A program made the translations under genes and the position numbers. From Mesorhizobium sp. CAU 1732 (GTDB taxonomy: Bacteria > Pseudomonadota > Alphaproteobacteria > Rhizobiales > Rhizobiaceae), in the NCBI RefSeq assembly GCF_039888675.1, contig NZ_JBDQQR010000001.1:248001-312000 (forward strand): a stretch of 64,000 nucleotides of DNA, given 5' to 3'. The notes beneath the pieces are model-generated. The model was given only the letters and a program-made list of their open reading frames with translations, had not been told where the DNA came from and did no database searches. Positions 18,029 through 26,335 of this stretch are shown here, piece by piece; the first letter of the stretch is position 1; every line of letters begins with the position of its first letter.

Positions 18029-18771
18029 GTCTCGCCTCCGCAGATCGCAAGCGCTTGGCCGTTGACCGAGCGTGCGCCCTCGCCGACGAGATAGAGCACC
18101 GCGGCGGCGACTTCGTCGACCTCGATGATGCGGCCTTGCGGATTGCCGCCCGCGAGGTCCGCGCGCGCCTCGGCTTCCGAGCGGCCGGTCTTTTCCATGA
18201 TGTTGGCCAGCGTGCGCTCCAGCATCGGTGTCTCGACATAGCCGGGACAGACGGCATTGACGGTCACGCCCGACTTCGCGAGTTCGAGGGCAAGCGCGCG
18301 CGTGAGTCCCACGACGCCGTGCTTGGCCGCGACATAGGCGGAGACGTAAGGCGCACCCTTCAGCCCCGCGATCGATGCCACAAAGACGATACGGCCGGAC
18401 TTTGCACGCTTCATCGGCTCGATCGCCGGTTTCACGGTGAGGAAAGATCCGGTGAGGTTCACGTCCAGCGTCTTTTGCCAGAGGTCGAGCGAGGTCTTGT
18501 GCGCCGGCGCGCTCTCGCCCGCACCTGCGTTGGCGACGACGATGCCGAACGGCCCGCGCGCCGCCTGCGCCTTCTCGTAGAGCGCCAGCACGGAGGCCTC
18601 GTCGGTCACGTCCGCGGTCTCGGCATGGATGCGCTCATGGCCGCGCGCCACGTCGTCCAGCACATCGGCACGCCGTCCGCAGATCGTCACCGCGTGCCCG
18701 GCCACGGCGAGCGCCAGCGCGATCGCCTTGCCGACGCCCGTTCCACCACCTGTGACGAGTGCGTGGGTCAT
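18022..18771 (-). CDS. Short-chain dehydrogenase/reductase (3-hydroxyacyl-CoA dehydrogenase-like)
   Basis: Classical SDR of 249 residues. The cofactor motif TGGGTGVGKAIA is near residue 7, VANAGAGE follows, the catalytic Tyr-Lys lies in VSAYVAAKHGVVGLTRA, and VNAVCPGYVETPM closes the active site. In the block it could oxidise the hydroxy-CoA made after hydration, or a ring hydroxyl. It sits between the MarR gene (overlapping) and the monooxygenase/reductase gene, from which an intergenic repeat separates it. Confidence 0.87.
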   Translation of the reverse strand: MTHALVTGGGTGVGKAIALALAVAGHAVTICGRRADVLDDVARGHERIHAETADVTDEASVLALYEKAQAARGPFGIVVANAGAGESAPAHKTSLDLWQKTLDVNLTGSFLTVKPAIEPMKRAKSGRIVFVASIAGLKGAPYVSAYVAAKHGVVGLTRALALELAKSGVTVNAVCPGYVETPMLERTLANIMEKTGRSEAEARADLAGGNPQGRIIEVDEVAAAVLYLVGEGARSVNGQALAICGGETW

Positions 18772-18802
18772 GGATGTGGCCTCGAAATCCGGCAGAACAG
18801 CG

Positions 18803-18927
18803 CCCCCGCTCCGGCCCTGCGGGCCATCTCTCCCCCTGCCCGGGGGAGAGGAAGAAGGAGGCGCCTGGCGCTCTTCCTCTCCTCTTTTGAGAGGGAGAGG
18901 TGGTTCGCGCAGCGAACCGGAGTGGGA
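18803..18927. repeat. Palindromic intergenic element upstream of the SDR gene
   Basis: It is built from nested stems: CTCCGG with CCGGAG at the outer ends, CTCTCCCCC with GGGGGAGAG, and CCTCTCCTC with GAGGGAGAGG, plus a GGTTCGC/GCGAACC stem. It occupies the gap between the monooxygenase/reductase stop and the SDR start. It belongs in style with the other CT/GA-rich palindromes of the first 19 kb. Confidence 0.7.
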
Positions 18928-18943
18928 GTCTGGCGAATCATTC

Positions 18944-21238
18944 TCACACCTTCCCCGTCATCTGTTCGGCCTCGCGTTCGGCCAGCCGGTAGAGCTGGTC
19001 GCGACCGGGGAGATAGGGGTCCGGCCATGTGACCCCCTTGTCGCCGAGCTTCGCCGCCGCATGCAGGGTCCAGTACGGATCGGCCAGATGCGGCCGTGCG
19101 AGGCAGACGAGGTCGGCGCGACCCGCCATCAGGATCGAATTGACGTGGTCCGGCTCGAAGATGTTGCCGACGGCCATCGTCGCCATGCCGGTCTCGTTGC
19201 GGATACGGTCGGAGAACGGTGTCTGGAACATGCGGCCATAAACCGGCTTCGCGCGCTTGGACGTCTGGCCGGCGGACACGTCGCAGATGTCCACGCCTGC
19301 AGCCTGCAGCATCTTTGCGATCTCGACGGCCTCTGCCGGCGTCACGCCCTCGTCGCCGACCCAATCATTGGCCGAGATGCGCACCGAGATCGGCTTGTCT
19401 GCGGGCCAGACCGCACGAACCGCGTGGAAGATTTCGAGCGGATAGCGCATCCGGTTTCCCAACGACCCGCCATAGTCGTCGTCGCGCGTGTTGGTCAAAG
19501 GCGAGATGAAGGAGGAGAGCAGGTAGCCATGGGCGAAATGCAGTTCCAGCATATCGAACCCGCAGCGCTCTGCCATTTCGGCGGATGCCACGAACTGGTC
19601 GCGCACCTGATCCATGTCGGTCCGGTCCATCGCCTTCGGCGTCTGGTTGTCGGGCGACCACGCGATCGCCGATGCCGAGAGAAGCGGCCAGTTGCCGTCC
19701 TTCAGCGGCATGTCCGCATCTTCCCAGCCGACCTGCGTCGAGCCTTTCGCGCCGGCATGGCCGAGCTGTGCGCAAATCTTTGCTTCGGTCTCCGCGTGGA
19801 CGAAATCGACGAGACGCGTCCATGCGGTCTCGTGTTCAGGGGTGTAGAGGCCGGGACAGCCGGGCGTGATGCGGCCTTCGGGCGACACGCAGGTCATCTC
19901 GACATAGACGAGACCGGCGCCGCCCTTTGCGCGCTCGGCATAGTGCACGAAGTGCCAGTCGGTCGGCGTGCCGTCGACGGCCTTGTACTGCGCCATCGGC
20001 GAGACGACGACGCGGTTCTTCAGCTCCATGCCGCGCAGTTTATAGGGCGCGAACATCGGCGCGCGGTTGGTATTCGCTGCAGAGCCTGCCTCGCGCTGGA
20101 ACCACGCTTCGGCACCGCCCAGCCATTCCTTGTCACGCAGGCGCAAATTCTCGTGGCTGATGCGTTGCGAGCGCGTCAGAAGCGAATAGTTGAACTGCAC
20201 CGGATCGAGATTGAGGTAGCGCTCCACCTCCTCGAACCACTCCAGCGAGTTGCGCGCTGCGGATTGCAGCTTGAGCACTTCGGTGCGCCGTGCGTCCTCG
20301 TATTTCGCGAAAGCGGCCTCGAGCGTCGGCTCGGAATGGACGTATTCGGCCATCGCAATCGCGCTTTCGAGCGCCAGCTTCGTGCCCGAGCCGATCGAGA
20401 AATGTGCGCTCGCCGCCGCGTCGCCCATCAAAGCGAGGTTCTTGTACGACCAGCGCTCGCACAGCACGCGCGGGAAGTTGATCCACGCCGAACCGCGAAT
20501 GTGGTTGGCGTTGGTCATCAGCGGATGGCTGCCCAGATGATCCTTGAAGATGCGTTCGCAGACCGCGATCGACTCCTGCTGGCTCATCTCGCCGAAGCCG
20601 AACTTGTCCCAGGTTTCCTGCGAACACTCGACGATGAACGTCGCGGTGTTCGGGTCGAACTGGTAGGCATGCGCCCAGACCCAGCCATGCTCGGTCTTCT
20701 CGAAGATGAAGGTGAAGGCGCCGTCGAATTTCTGGTTCGTGCCGAGCCAGACGAACTTGCATTTGCGCGTGTCGATGTCGGGACGGAAATGCTCGGCAAA
20801 GGTCGTGCGGGCTCGCGAGTTCAGCCCGTCCGCGGCGATGACGAGGTCGTATTCTGCCATGTATCTGGACGGCTCGTCGACCTCGCTCTCGAACCGCAGG
20901 TCGACGCCGAGTTCGCGCGCGCGATCCTGCAGAAGCATCAGGAGCCGCTTGCGCCCGATGCCGCAGAAGCCATGACCGGTCGACAGGGTGCGGACACCCT
21001 TGTGGACCACGGCGATGTCGTCCCAATATGCGAAATGCTCGCGAATGGCGGCCGCGCTCTTGGCGTCGTTTGCGGCGAGATTGTCCAGCGTTTCGTCGGA
21101 GAGAACCACGCCCCAGCCGAATGTGTCGTCCGCGCGGTTGCGCTCGAACACCACGACCTCGTGCGCCGCGTCGCGCAGTTTCATGGAGATCGCGAAATAG
21201 AGGCCGGAGGGTCCGCCGCCCAGCACTGCAACTTTCAT
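18944..21238 (-). CDS. 2-Aminobenzoyl-CoA monooxygenase/reductase-type fusion (annotated in relatives as salicylyl-CoA 5-hydroxylase/oxidoreductase)
   Basis: Two-domain flavoenzyme of 764 residues. The N-terminal FAD monooxygenase shows GGGPSG at 7-12, the DG motif AADGLNS near 136-141 and the GD motif [15 protein letters not shown] at 271-285. From about residue 393 an Old Yellow Enzyme domain begins ([20 protein letters not shown]), with [10 protein letters not shown] and the TIM-barrel end. In Azoarcus this fusion hydroxylates and reduces the ring of 2-aminobenzoyl-CoA to a cyclohexene product that enters beta-oxidation. The kynA gene and ligase in the same operon support that substrate over salicylyl-CoA. 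It is the first gene of the long minus-strand operon. Confidence 0.9.
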   Translation of the reverse strand: MKVAVLGGGPSGLYFAISMKLRDAAHEVVVFERNRADDTFGWGVVLSDETLDNLAANDAKSAAAIREHFAYWDDIAVVHKGVRTLSTGHGFCGIGRKRLLMLLQDRARELGVDLRFESEVDEPSRYMAEYDLVIAADGLNSRARTTFAEHFRPDIDTRKCKFVWLGTNQKFDGAFTFIFEKTEHGWVWAHAYQFDPNTATFIVECSQETWDKFGFGEMSQQESIAVCERIFKDHLGSHPLMTNANHIRGSAWINFPRVLCERWSYKNLALMGDAAASAHFSIGSGTKLALESAIAMAEYVHSEPTLEAAFAKYEDARRTEVLKLQSAARNSLEWFEEVERYLNLDPVQFNYSLLTRSQRISHENLRLRDKEWLGGAEAWFQREAGSAANTNRAPMFAPYKLRGMELKNRVVVSPMAQYKAVDGTPTDWHFVHYAERAKGGAGLVYVEMTCVSPEGRITPGCPGLYTPEHETAWTRLVDFVHAETEAKICAQLGHAGAKGSTQVGWEDADMPLKDGNWPLLSASAIAWSPDNQTPKAMDRTDMDQVRDQFVASAEMAERCGFDMLELHFAHGYLLSSFISPLTNTRDDDYGGSLGNRMRYPLEIFHAVRAVWPADKPISVRISANDWVGDEGVTPAEAVEIAKMLQAAGVDICDVSAGQTSKRAKPVYGRMFQTPFSDRIRNETGMATMAVGNIFEPDHVNSILMAGRADLVCLARPHLADPYWTLHAAAKLGDKGVTWPDPYLPGRDQLYRLAEREAEQMTGKV

Positions 21239-21326
21239 GGGTCGAACTCTCCGTTTGATGTTCCCGGCAGATTGTCCTGCTCTTGTCTGTCATGAGCATG
21301 GCACCGAACGCCGATTGCTTCAAGTA

Positions 21327-21346
21327 TGAAATTTCAAGGTTGAAAT
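21327..21346. promoter_or_regulatory. Candidate MarR operator in the divergent promoter
   Basis: ATTTCAA-GG-TTGAAAT at 21331-21346 has perfect seven-base arms. It overlaps a second perfect palindrome, TGAAATTTCA, at 21327-21336. It is an AT-rich island in GC-rich DNA, 89 bases before the monooxygenase/reductase start and 69 before the hydrolase start. MarR proteins bind 16-20-base palindromes of this kind. The MarR gene lies in the operon it would control. Confidence 0.6.
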
Positions 21347-21414
21347 AACTTCGCGGACTGGACAGAGTGATAGCGCCGCGCGATGGAAGGCGTGGGGCTT
21401 CAGGGGAGTTGAGC

Positions 21415-22245
21415 ATGATCTACCGCAGCATCGACGATTGGGACGACGCCTATGCGAACGGGCCGAACATCGCGGGCGGCGACCGGTGGCCGGATCTGTG
21501 GGTAGAGCCCGCCAAAACCTTCCGCGACAGGCTCTCGGGCGAAGGGCGCGCAAAGCTCGACATCCCCTATGGCGACAAGCCGCGCAACCGCCTCGACCTC
21601 TTCCTGCCCAAGGGCAAGGCAAAAGGTCTCGTCGTCTTCGTGCATGGCGGCTACTGGGTTCGCCTTGACAAGAGCCTGTGGTCGCATCTGGCGGCTGGGC
21701 CCCTCGCGCACGGCTATGCGGTGGCGATGCCGTCCTACACCCTCTGCCCGGACATCCGCATCGCCGGCATCGTCAGGGAGGTCGCGGCCGCGATCGAGCA
21801 TGCAGCCGGCCTCGTCGATGGTCCGGTGCACCTGACCGGCCATTCGGCCGGCGGCCATCTCGTCTCGCGCATGATCACCACGACCTCGCCGCTCAAGCCG
21901 GACGTGCAGAGCCGCATCGTGTCCACCGTCTCGATTTCGGGCGTCCACGATTTGCGGCCGATCATGAACATCGCCACCAATGCCGATCTGAAGATCGATG
22001 ATGCCGAGGCCCTGGCCGAAAGCCCCGTCCTCCTGACGCCGATGGACGGCGCGCGCATCGCCTGCTGGGTTGGCGCTGGCGAACGCGCCGAATTCATCCG
22101 CCAAAACGCGCTTCTCGCCAATATCTGGACCGGCCTCGGCGCGCAGACGATGATCGTCGAGGAGGCGGACAAGCATCACTTCACAATCATCGACGGCCTC
22201 GCCGATCCCGACCACCCGCTCACCAGAACCGTGTTGACAGGGTGA
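21415..22245 (+). CDS. Alpha/beta-hydrolase, kynurenine formamidase candidate (KynB function)
   Basis: Hydrolase of 276 residues with the oxyanion motif HGGYW at 77-81, the nucleophile elbow GHSAGGH with Ser144, and a C-terminal catalytic His in ADKHHF near 254. HGGYW and GHSAGGH are the hallmarks of the alpha/beta-hydrolase (BNA7/AFMID-like) kynurenine formamidases. The family-typical start is SIDDWDDAYANGPNI. It would turn N-formylkynurenine into kynurenine, the step after KynA. I chose the ATG at 21415, eight bases past GGGGAG. It is divergent from the monooxygenase/reductase gene. Confidence 0.8.
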   Translation: MIYRSIDDWDDAYANGPNIAGGDRWPDLWVEPAKTFRDRLSGEGRAKLDIPYGDKPRNRLDLFLPKGKAKGLVVFVHGGYWVRLDKSLWSHLAAGPLAHGYAVAMPSYTLCPDIRIAGIVREVAAAIEHAAGLVDGPVHLTGHSAGGHLVSRMITTTSPLKPDVQSRIVSTVSISGVHDLRPIMNIATNADLKIDDAEALAESPVLLTPMDGARIACWVGAGERAEFIRQNALLANIWTGLGAQTMIVEEADKHHFTIIDGLADPDHPLTRTVLTG

Positions 22246-22321
22246 GGCCGAGGCGGGAGTCTGCAACCGATGCCCGTCGCATCGGTTGGCGTGCGATGAG
22301 TTCTGGAGTCGAGGACAAGAT

Positions 22322-22558
22322 ATGAGACCGGTTTTCGTGCAGCTACAGTGTTCGCCGGGCAAGACCTACGAGGTCGCCGACGAACTCTTCAGGCGCGAAG
22401 TCGCCTCCGAGCTGTACTCGACCAGCGGCGACTACGATCTCCTGATGAAGGTCTATATCGAGGACGGCGTCGATATCGGCAAATTCATCAACGACAACGT
22501 CGCCAACATAGCAGGCATCGTGCGCTCGCTGACGACACTGACCTTCAAGGCGTTTTGA
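22322..22558 (+). CDS. Stand-alone Lrp/AsnC ligand-binding (RAM) domain protein
   Basis: A 78-residue protein consisting only of the C-terminal effector domain of Lrp/AsnC regulators (VFVQLQCSPGKTYEVADELFRRE, LYSTSGDYDLLMKVYI, IAGIVRSLTTLTFKAF). It lacks the DNA-binding helix-turn-helix. Such proteins form multimers and may bind amino acids or modulate full-length Lrp proteins. It is 76 bases downstream of the formamidase candidate and probably shares its transcript, so an aromatic amino acid or kynurenine ligand is possible. The ATG at 22322 follows GAGGACAAGAT. Confidence 0.85.
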   Translation: MRPVFVQLQCSPGKTYEVADELFRREVASELYSTSGDYDLLMKVYIEDGVDIGKFINDNVANIAGIVRSLTTLTFKAF

Positions 22559-22576
22559 ACGGATGCAGAACTCTTC

Positions 22577-24160
22577 TCACATCGCGTCCAGCACCTGCCT
22601 CTGCCGGTGCATCTCCAGAAACACGCGGTAGTCGCGGTCGAACCGTTCGCGCGCCGCAGGGTCAGGCGTGCGTTCGCGGCCGCCCTGCTGCATGGCCACG
22701 CATGCTTCGGCGAGCGACGGGTAAAGCCCGGCAGCGGTGGCCGCCACCATGCCCGAGCCGAGCAGCACCGCTTCGTCGGCGAGCGGTTCGACCACGCGGC
22801 AGCCGGTTGCGTCGGCATAGAGCTCCATCAGGAGGGGGTTGCGCGTGTGTCCGCCCGTCACATGCAGCGTATCGATGACGAAGCCGCCTTCGTTGAGCGT
22901 GTCGAGGATGTGGCGCACGCCCAGCGCGATGCCGACGCAGGTGCGCCAGTAGAGTTTGCACAGGCTGTCGAAGGATGCGTCGAGCGACAGGCCCGAAATG
23001 ACGCCGACGGCATGCGGGTCGGCCAGCGGCGAACGGTTGCCGTGGAAATCGGGCAGTACGTGGAGCCGGTTCGCGAGGTTCGGGCCGTCCGCCTCGCGCA
23101 GCGCCGTGATGCGCTGGCTGATGCGGCGGTGCATGGCGGCGTCGGGCTCGCCGCCGGCGCCGTGCCAGCGGATGAGATGGTCGAGCAGCCCGCCGGTCGC
23201 CGACTGGCCGCCTTCGATCATCCAGAGGTCGGGCAGCGTGACGCCCAGATACGGGCCCCAGCCGCCGGTGAAGGACTTCGCTTCGGTGGACATGGCCATG
23301 ACGCAGCTCGACGTGCCGGCGATCAGCGCCATGTGGCGCTCGATTTCGTGGCGGTCGGATGCGAAGCCGCCCAGCACGCCGAGCGCGCCGGCATAGGCGT
23401 CCACCAGCCCGGTGCCGACTCGGCAGTGCGTCGAGAGCCCGAGATCGGCGGCGGCATCCGGCAAAAGCGGGCCGAGATCGCTGCCGACCGGACGGGCATT
23501 CTCGGGCAGGTTCGCGCACTGCATCACATCGTCGAGACCGACGGCGGCGAAGAAGTCGCGCTGCCATCCGGGCTGCTGATGCGCCAGATAGTTCCATTTG
23601 CAGGCGAGCGTGCATTGCGACCGGTCGAGATTGCCGGTGGCCCTGAAGGTGAGAAAATCGGCGAGATCGAAGAAGTGACCGGCGGCCTGCCAGCTTTCGG
23701 GCAGGTTGCGCTTCACCCACATCAGCTTGGGCGTTTGCATCTCCGGCGACATCGCGCCGCCGAGATGGGCGAGCACGCCATGCCCGGTCGCTGTGCATTC
23801 GTCCGCCTCGTCGATGGCCCGATGATCGAGCCAGACGATCGTGTCCCAGCGGTGATCGCCGGTCGTTGAAAGCGTAAGCGGTTGCTGACGTTTGTCGCGG
23901 GCGACCAGCGAGCAGGTTGCGTCGAAGCCGATGCCCACGATATCCGCAGGGTCTGCCCCCGACGCCTCGCGCGCGGTTTTCACCGCCGCGCAGACCGCGC
24001 GCCAGATGTCTTCCGAATCGTGCTCGGCGTGATCCGCGTTCGGCCGGTGCATCATGATGGGATGTTCGCCGCGCCCGAGCAGGCTGCCGGTCCGGTCCAG
24101 GATCGCGGCGCGCGCGCTCCCGGTTCCGACATCGACAGCGCAGACGAGCCCGCCCGTCAC
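22577..24160 (-). CDS. FGGY-family carbohydrate kinase (ribulokinase-like)
   Basis: Sugar kinase of about 527 residues. The N-terminal phosphate motif is VCAVDVGTGSARAAILD. GFDATCSLVARD and WLDHRAIDEA resemble the YDR109C/FGGY D-ribulokinase group, and the C-terminal half has VIDTLHVTGGHTRNPLLMELYAD. It would phosphorylate a ketopentose or ketohexose produced by the polyol dehydrogenases upstream. I chose the GTG start at 24160 because it overlaps the HAD stop (GTGA). It is the last gene of the smo/mtl operon. Xylulose or ribulose is likely, but the sugar is not fixed by the sequence. Confidence 0.86.
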   Translation of the reverse strand: MTGGLVCAVDVGTGSARAAILDRTGSLLGRGEHPIMMHRPNADHAEHDSEDIWRAVCAAVKTAREASGADPADIVGIGFDATCSLVARDKRQQPLTLSTTGDHRWDTIVWLDHRAIDEADECTATGHGVLAHLGGAMSPEMQTPKLMWVKRNLPESWQAAGHFFDLADFLTFRATGNLDRSQCTLACKWNYLAHQQPGWQRDFFAAVGLDDVMQCANLPENARPVGSDLGPLLPDAAADLGLSTHCRVGTGLVDAYAGALGVLGGFASDRHEIERHMALIAGTSSCVMAMSTEAKSFTGGWGPYLGVTLPDLWMIEGGQSATGGLLDHLIRWHGAGGEPDAAMHRRISQRITALREADGPNLANRLHVLPDFHGNRSPLADPHAVGVISGLSLDASFDSLCKLYWRTCVGIALGVRHILDTLNEGGFVIDTLHVTGGHTRNPLLMELYADATGCRVVEPLADEAVLLGSGMVAATAAGLYPSLAEACVAMQQGGRERTPDPAARERFDRDYRVFLEMHRQRQVLDAM

Positions 24161-24828
24161 CGCACCACCGGGTGGCCCAGAAGCGAGGGCAGGGTGCGCA
24201 TGTCGTCGAAGATCACGTCGGGTTGCAATCGGTCGAACGCGACGATCAGCCCGCCCGCCGTGGCATGCGAGCCGCCGGCGAAGGCGAAGACGCGCATTCC
24301 GGCAGCCTTCGCGGCCTCGATGCCGGCCGGACTGTCCTCGATTACCACGCAATCCTGCGGGTGCGCGCCCATCTGGGACGCGGCGTGCAGGAAAAGATCG
24401 GGCGCGGGCTTTCCGTTCTTCACCATGGTCGCACTGTAGATGTTCGGTTCGAGCAAGTCCAAGAGGCCACAGACCTCGAGCGAGAATCTGATCCGCTCCG
24501 GCTTGCTGGAGGAAGCGACACAGCGCGGATTCGGCAGGGCCAGAAGGGCGTCGCGAATGCCGTCGATCGCCTTCAGATCGGCACGGAACCGCTCGAAGAG
24601 CTGCTGTCTGATGACGGCGAGGTGCTGCTCGGTGAAGTTCAGCCCGAACTGCTCGGCGAGGGTGGTGCTGATGGTCGTCATCGATCGACCGAGGAAGAGC
24701 CGGTAGGCGGTTTCTTCATCGACTTCGTACCCCTCGCTCGCGATCACCTCGCGCAGAACCGCGATCGAAATCGGCTCGCTATCGACCAGAACGCCGTCGC
24801 AATCGAAGATGACAAGAGGAAGTTGCAT
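24157..24828 (-). CDS. HAD-superfamily hydrolase (beta-phosphoglucomutase/sugar phosphatase-like)
   Basis: Subfamily IA HAD phosphatase of 223 residues. Motif I is VIFDCDGVLVDSE with Asp9 and Asp11. The helical cap follows, then motif II VASSSKP, the motif III Lys in KNGKPAPDLF and motif IV CVVIEDSPAGIEAA. Family members dephosphorylate sugar phosphates or isomerise them. It lies in a polyol operon, 27 bases after mtlK and overlapping the FGGY kinase, which suggests a sugar phosphate or polyol phosphate. No specific substrate can be read. Confidence 0.87.
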   Translation of the reverse strand: MQLPLVIFDCDGVLVDSEPISIAVLREVIASEGYEVDEETAYRLFLGRSMTTISTTLAEQFGLNFTEQHLAVIRQQLFERFRADLKAIDGIRDALLALPNPRCVASSSKPERIRFSLEVCGLLDLLEPNIYSATMVKNGKPAPDLFLHAASQMGAHPQDCVVIEDSPAGIEAAKAAGMRVFAFAGGSHATAGGLIVAFDRLQPDVIFDDMRTLPSLLGHPVVR

Positions 24829-24855
24829 GCAAGGCCTTACCGGTTCGTGGGCCGG

Positions 24856-26334
24856 TCAGAGCGTTCCGGCAAGATAGTCTTCGAGCGTCTGCCTGGTGCC
24901 CCGCTCCCAGATCGACCTGAGATTGCGGGCGAAATGTTCGGCAAACACCGGCGACGTGCCTGTATCGCCGAAAATATCCGAAAGCGCCAGAAACGCGTTT
25001 GGGTCGTCCTTCCCCTTCAGTGCGGCCTCTTTCAGCCTCGCCGCACTCGCGTCGTTGGGCGGGATCTCGCGGCCTGAATCGCTGGTTCCCGCGCAGTAGC
25101 GGCACCACAGCGCCGAGACGAGCGACAGGCCCGTGACGCTCTGGCCTGCCTTGAGGCGATCTGCTGCGGAGGGGAGAATGAATTTGGGCTGCCTATTCGA
25201 TCCGTCGAGGCACAGGCGCGGGATGGTGTCGCCGATCGTCGGGTTGGAAAAGCGCCGCTCGATCAGGGCGAAATACTCGCCGAGATCGGTATCGGGAACC
25301 GGCGGCACGACGGGGATGATCTCCTCGTTTTCGAGCTTGGCGAGAAACCCCGCGATAAGCGGCTCCTGCATCGCCTCGTGCACGAAATGAATGTCCATCA
25401 AGGCCGCCGGATAGGCAATAGCCGCGTGGCCGCCATTGAGGATGCGAATCTTCATCAATTCCCAAGGCGCGACGTCATCGACGAAGGTCACGCCGGCCTT
25501 TTCGAGCGCCGGTCGCCCGGAGGGGAAATTGTCTTCCAGCACCCATTGCCGGAACGGCTCGCAAAAGACCGGCCAGGCATCGTCCACGCCGAACGTATCG
25601 CGCAGCATCGTGCGTTCGCGGTTCGTCGTCGCCGGTGTGATGCGATCGACCATGCCGTTCGGAAACGCCACGTCGGAACGCACCCAGGCGGAGAGGTCCG
25701 GATCAATGAGGCTGGCGAGACCCGCCACCGCATCCTGCGTCACATGGCCATTGCCCGGAATATTGTCGCACGACATGACGGTGAACGGTGCGATGCTCGC
25801 ATCGCGCCGCCGCATCAGGCCTGCGAGGATCAGGCCGAAGACGGTCTTCGGAGCGGCGATGTTCGTGGCATCGACCGCGATCGCCGGATGAGCCGGATTG
25901 AAGTGCCCCGAAGCGGGATCGATGAAATAGCCGCCCTCGGTGATCGTCAGCGAAACGATGCGGATCGCGGGATCGGCGAGGCGCGTCACGATCGTCTCGG
26001 TATCGCCGGGCTCCAGGAAATCGATCATCACGCCGGTGACGCGGGCGACCATGTGGCCCGCATCCTGTTCGACGACGGTCGTCAGCCAATCCTGTGTCGC
26101 AAGGCTGTCCCGGCCGGCGCGCTCGGCGTCGAGAACGCCCGCACCGACGATCGCCCAGTCATGGTCCTCGCCCGCATTGAACAGATCGTCGAGATAGACC
26201 GCCTGATGCGCGCGGTGAAAATTGCCGACCCCGAAATGCACAATGCCGGCGGAAAGCCGGTCGCGGCTGTAGGACGGCCGGCCGACATCGCCCGGCAGCG
26301 CATCGATCGTGGCGAGCGAGAGTTTCGTCGTCAT
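24856..26334 (-). CDS. mtlK: Mannitol 2-dehydrogenase (MtlK)
   Basis: Long-chain polyol dehydrogenase of 492 residues that oxidises D-mannitol (and often arabitol or sorbitol) to the ketose with NAD. The Rossmann segment is IVHFGVGNFHRAHQAVYLDDL near 31-51. The catalytic KIRILNGGH places Lys295, Asn300 and His303 at the same numbers as in the Pseudomonas fluorescens enzyme as I recall it. It begins one base after smoS, the same order as in Rhodobacter and Sinorhizobium polyol operons. Confidence 0.95.
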   Translation of the reverse strand: MTTKLSLATIDALPGDVGRPSYSRDRLSAGIVHFGVGNFHRAHQAVYLDDLFNAGEDHDWAIVGAGVLDAERAGRDSLATQDWLTTVVEQDAGHMVARVTGVMIDFLEPGDTETIVTRLADPAIRIVSLTITEGGYFIDPASGHFNPAHPAIAVDATNIAAPKTVFGLILAGLMRRRDASIAPFTVMSCDNIPGNGHVTQDAVAGLASLIDPDLSAWVRSDVAFPNGMVDRITPATTNRERTMLRDTFGVDDAWPVFCEPFRQWVLEDNFPSGRPALEKAGVTFVDDVAPWELMKIRILNGGHAAIAYPAALMDIHFVHEAMQEPLIAGFLAKLENEEIIPVVPPVPDTDLGEYFALIERRFSNPTIGDTIPRLCLDGSNRQPKFILPSAADRLKAGQSVTGLSLVSALWCRYCAGTSDSGREIPPNDASAARLKEAALKGKDDPNAFLALSDIFGDTGTSPVFAEHFARNLRSIWERGTRQTLEDYLAGTL

Positions 26335-26335
26335 G

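Noticed and set aside
13636..18927. CRISPR array or insertion sequence from the clustered palindromes
   Set aside because: The repeats are not regularly spaced with unique spacers, no cas genes are near, and no transposase is encoded. They are palindromic intergenic elements.
18944..21238. Annotation as salicylyl-CoA 5-hydroxylase in the salicylate/gentisate pathway
   Set aside because: Possible by homology, but that enzyme leads to gentisyl-CoA and would need gentisate dioxygenase genes, which are absent. kynA and aminobenzoate-type ligase neighbours favour 2-aminobenzoyl-CoA. Kept only as an alternative name.
18629..21295. An open frame of almost 890 codons on the plus strand opposite the monooxygenase/reductase gene
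   Set aside because: It is an antisense shadow created by GC-rich codon bias. The minus-strand product has full FAD and Old Yellow Enzyme motifs; the plus-strand one has none. Similar antisense frames at 4.7-6.3, 34.4-35.5 and 47.6-49.7 kb were rejected for the same reason.
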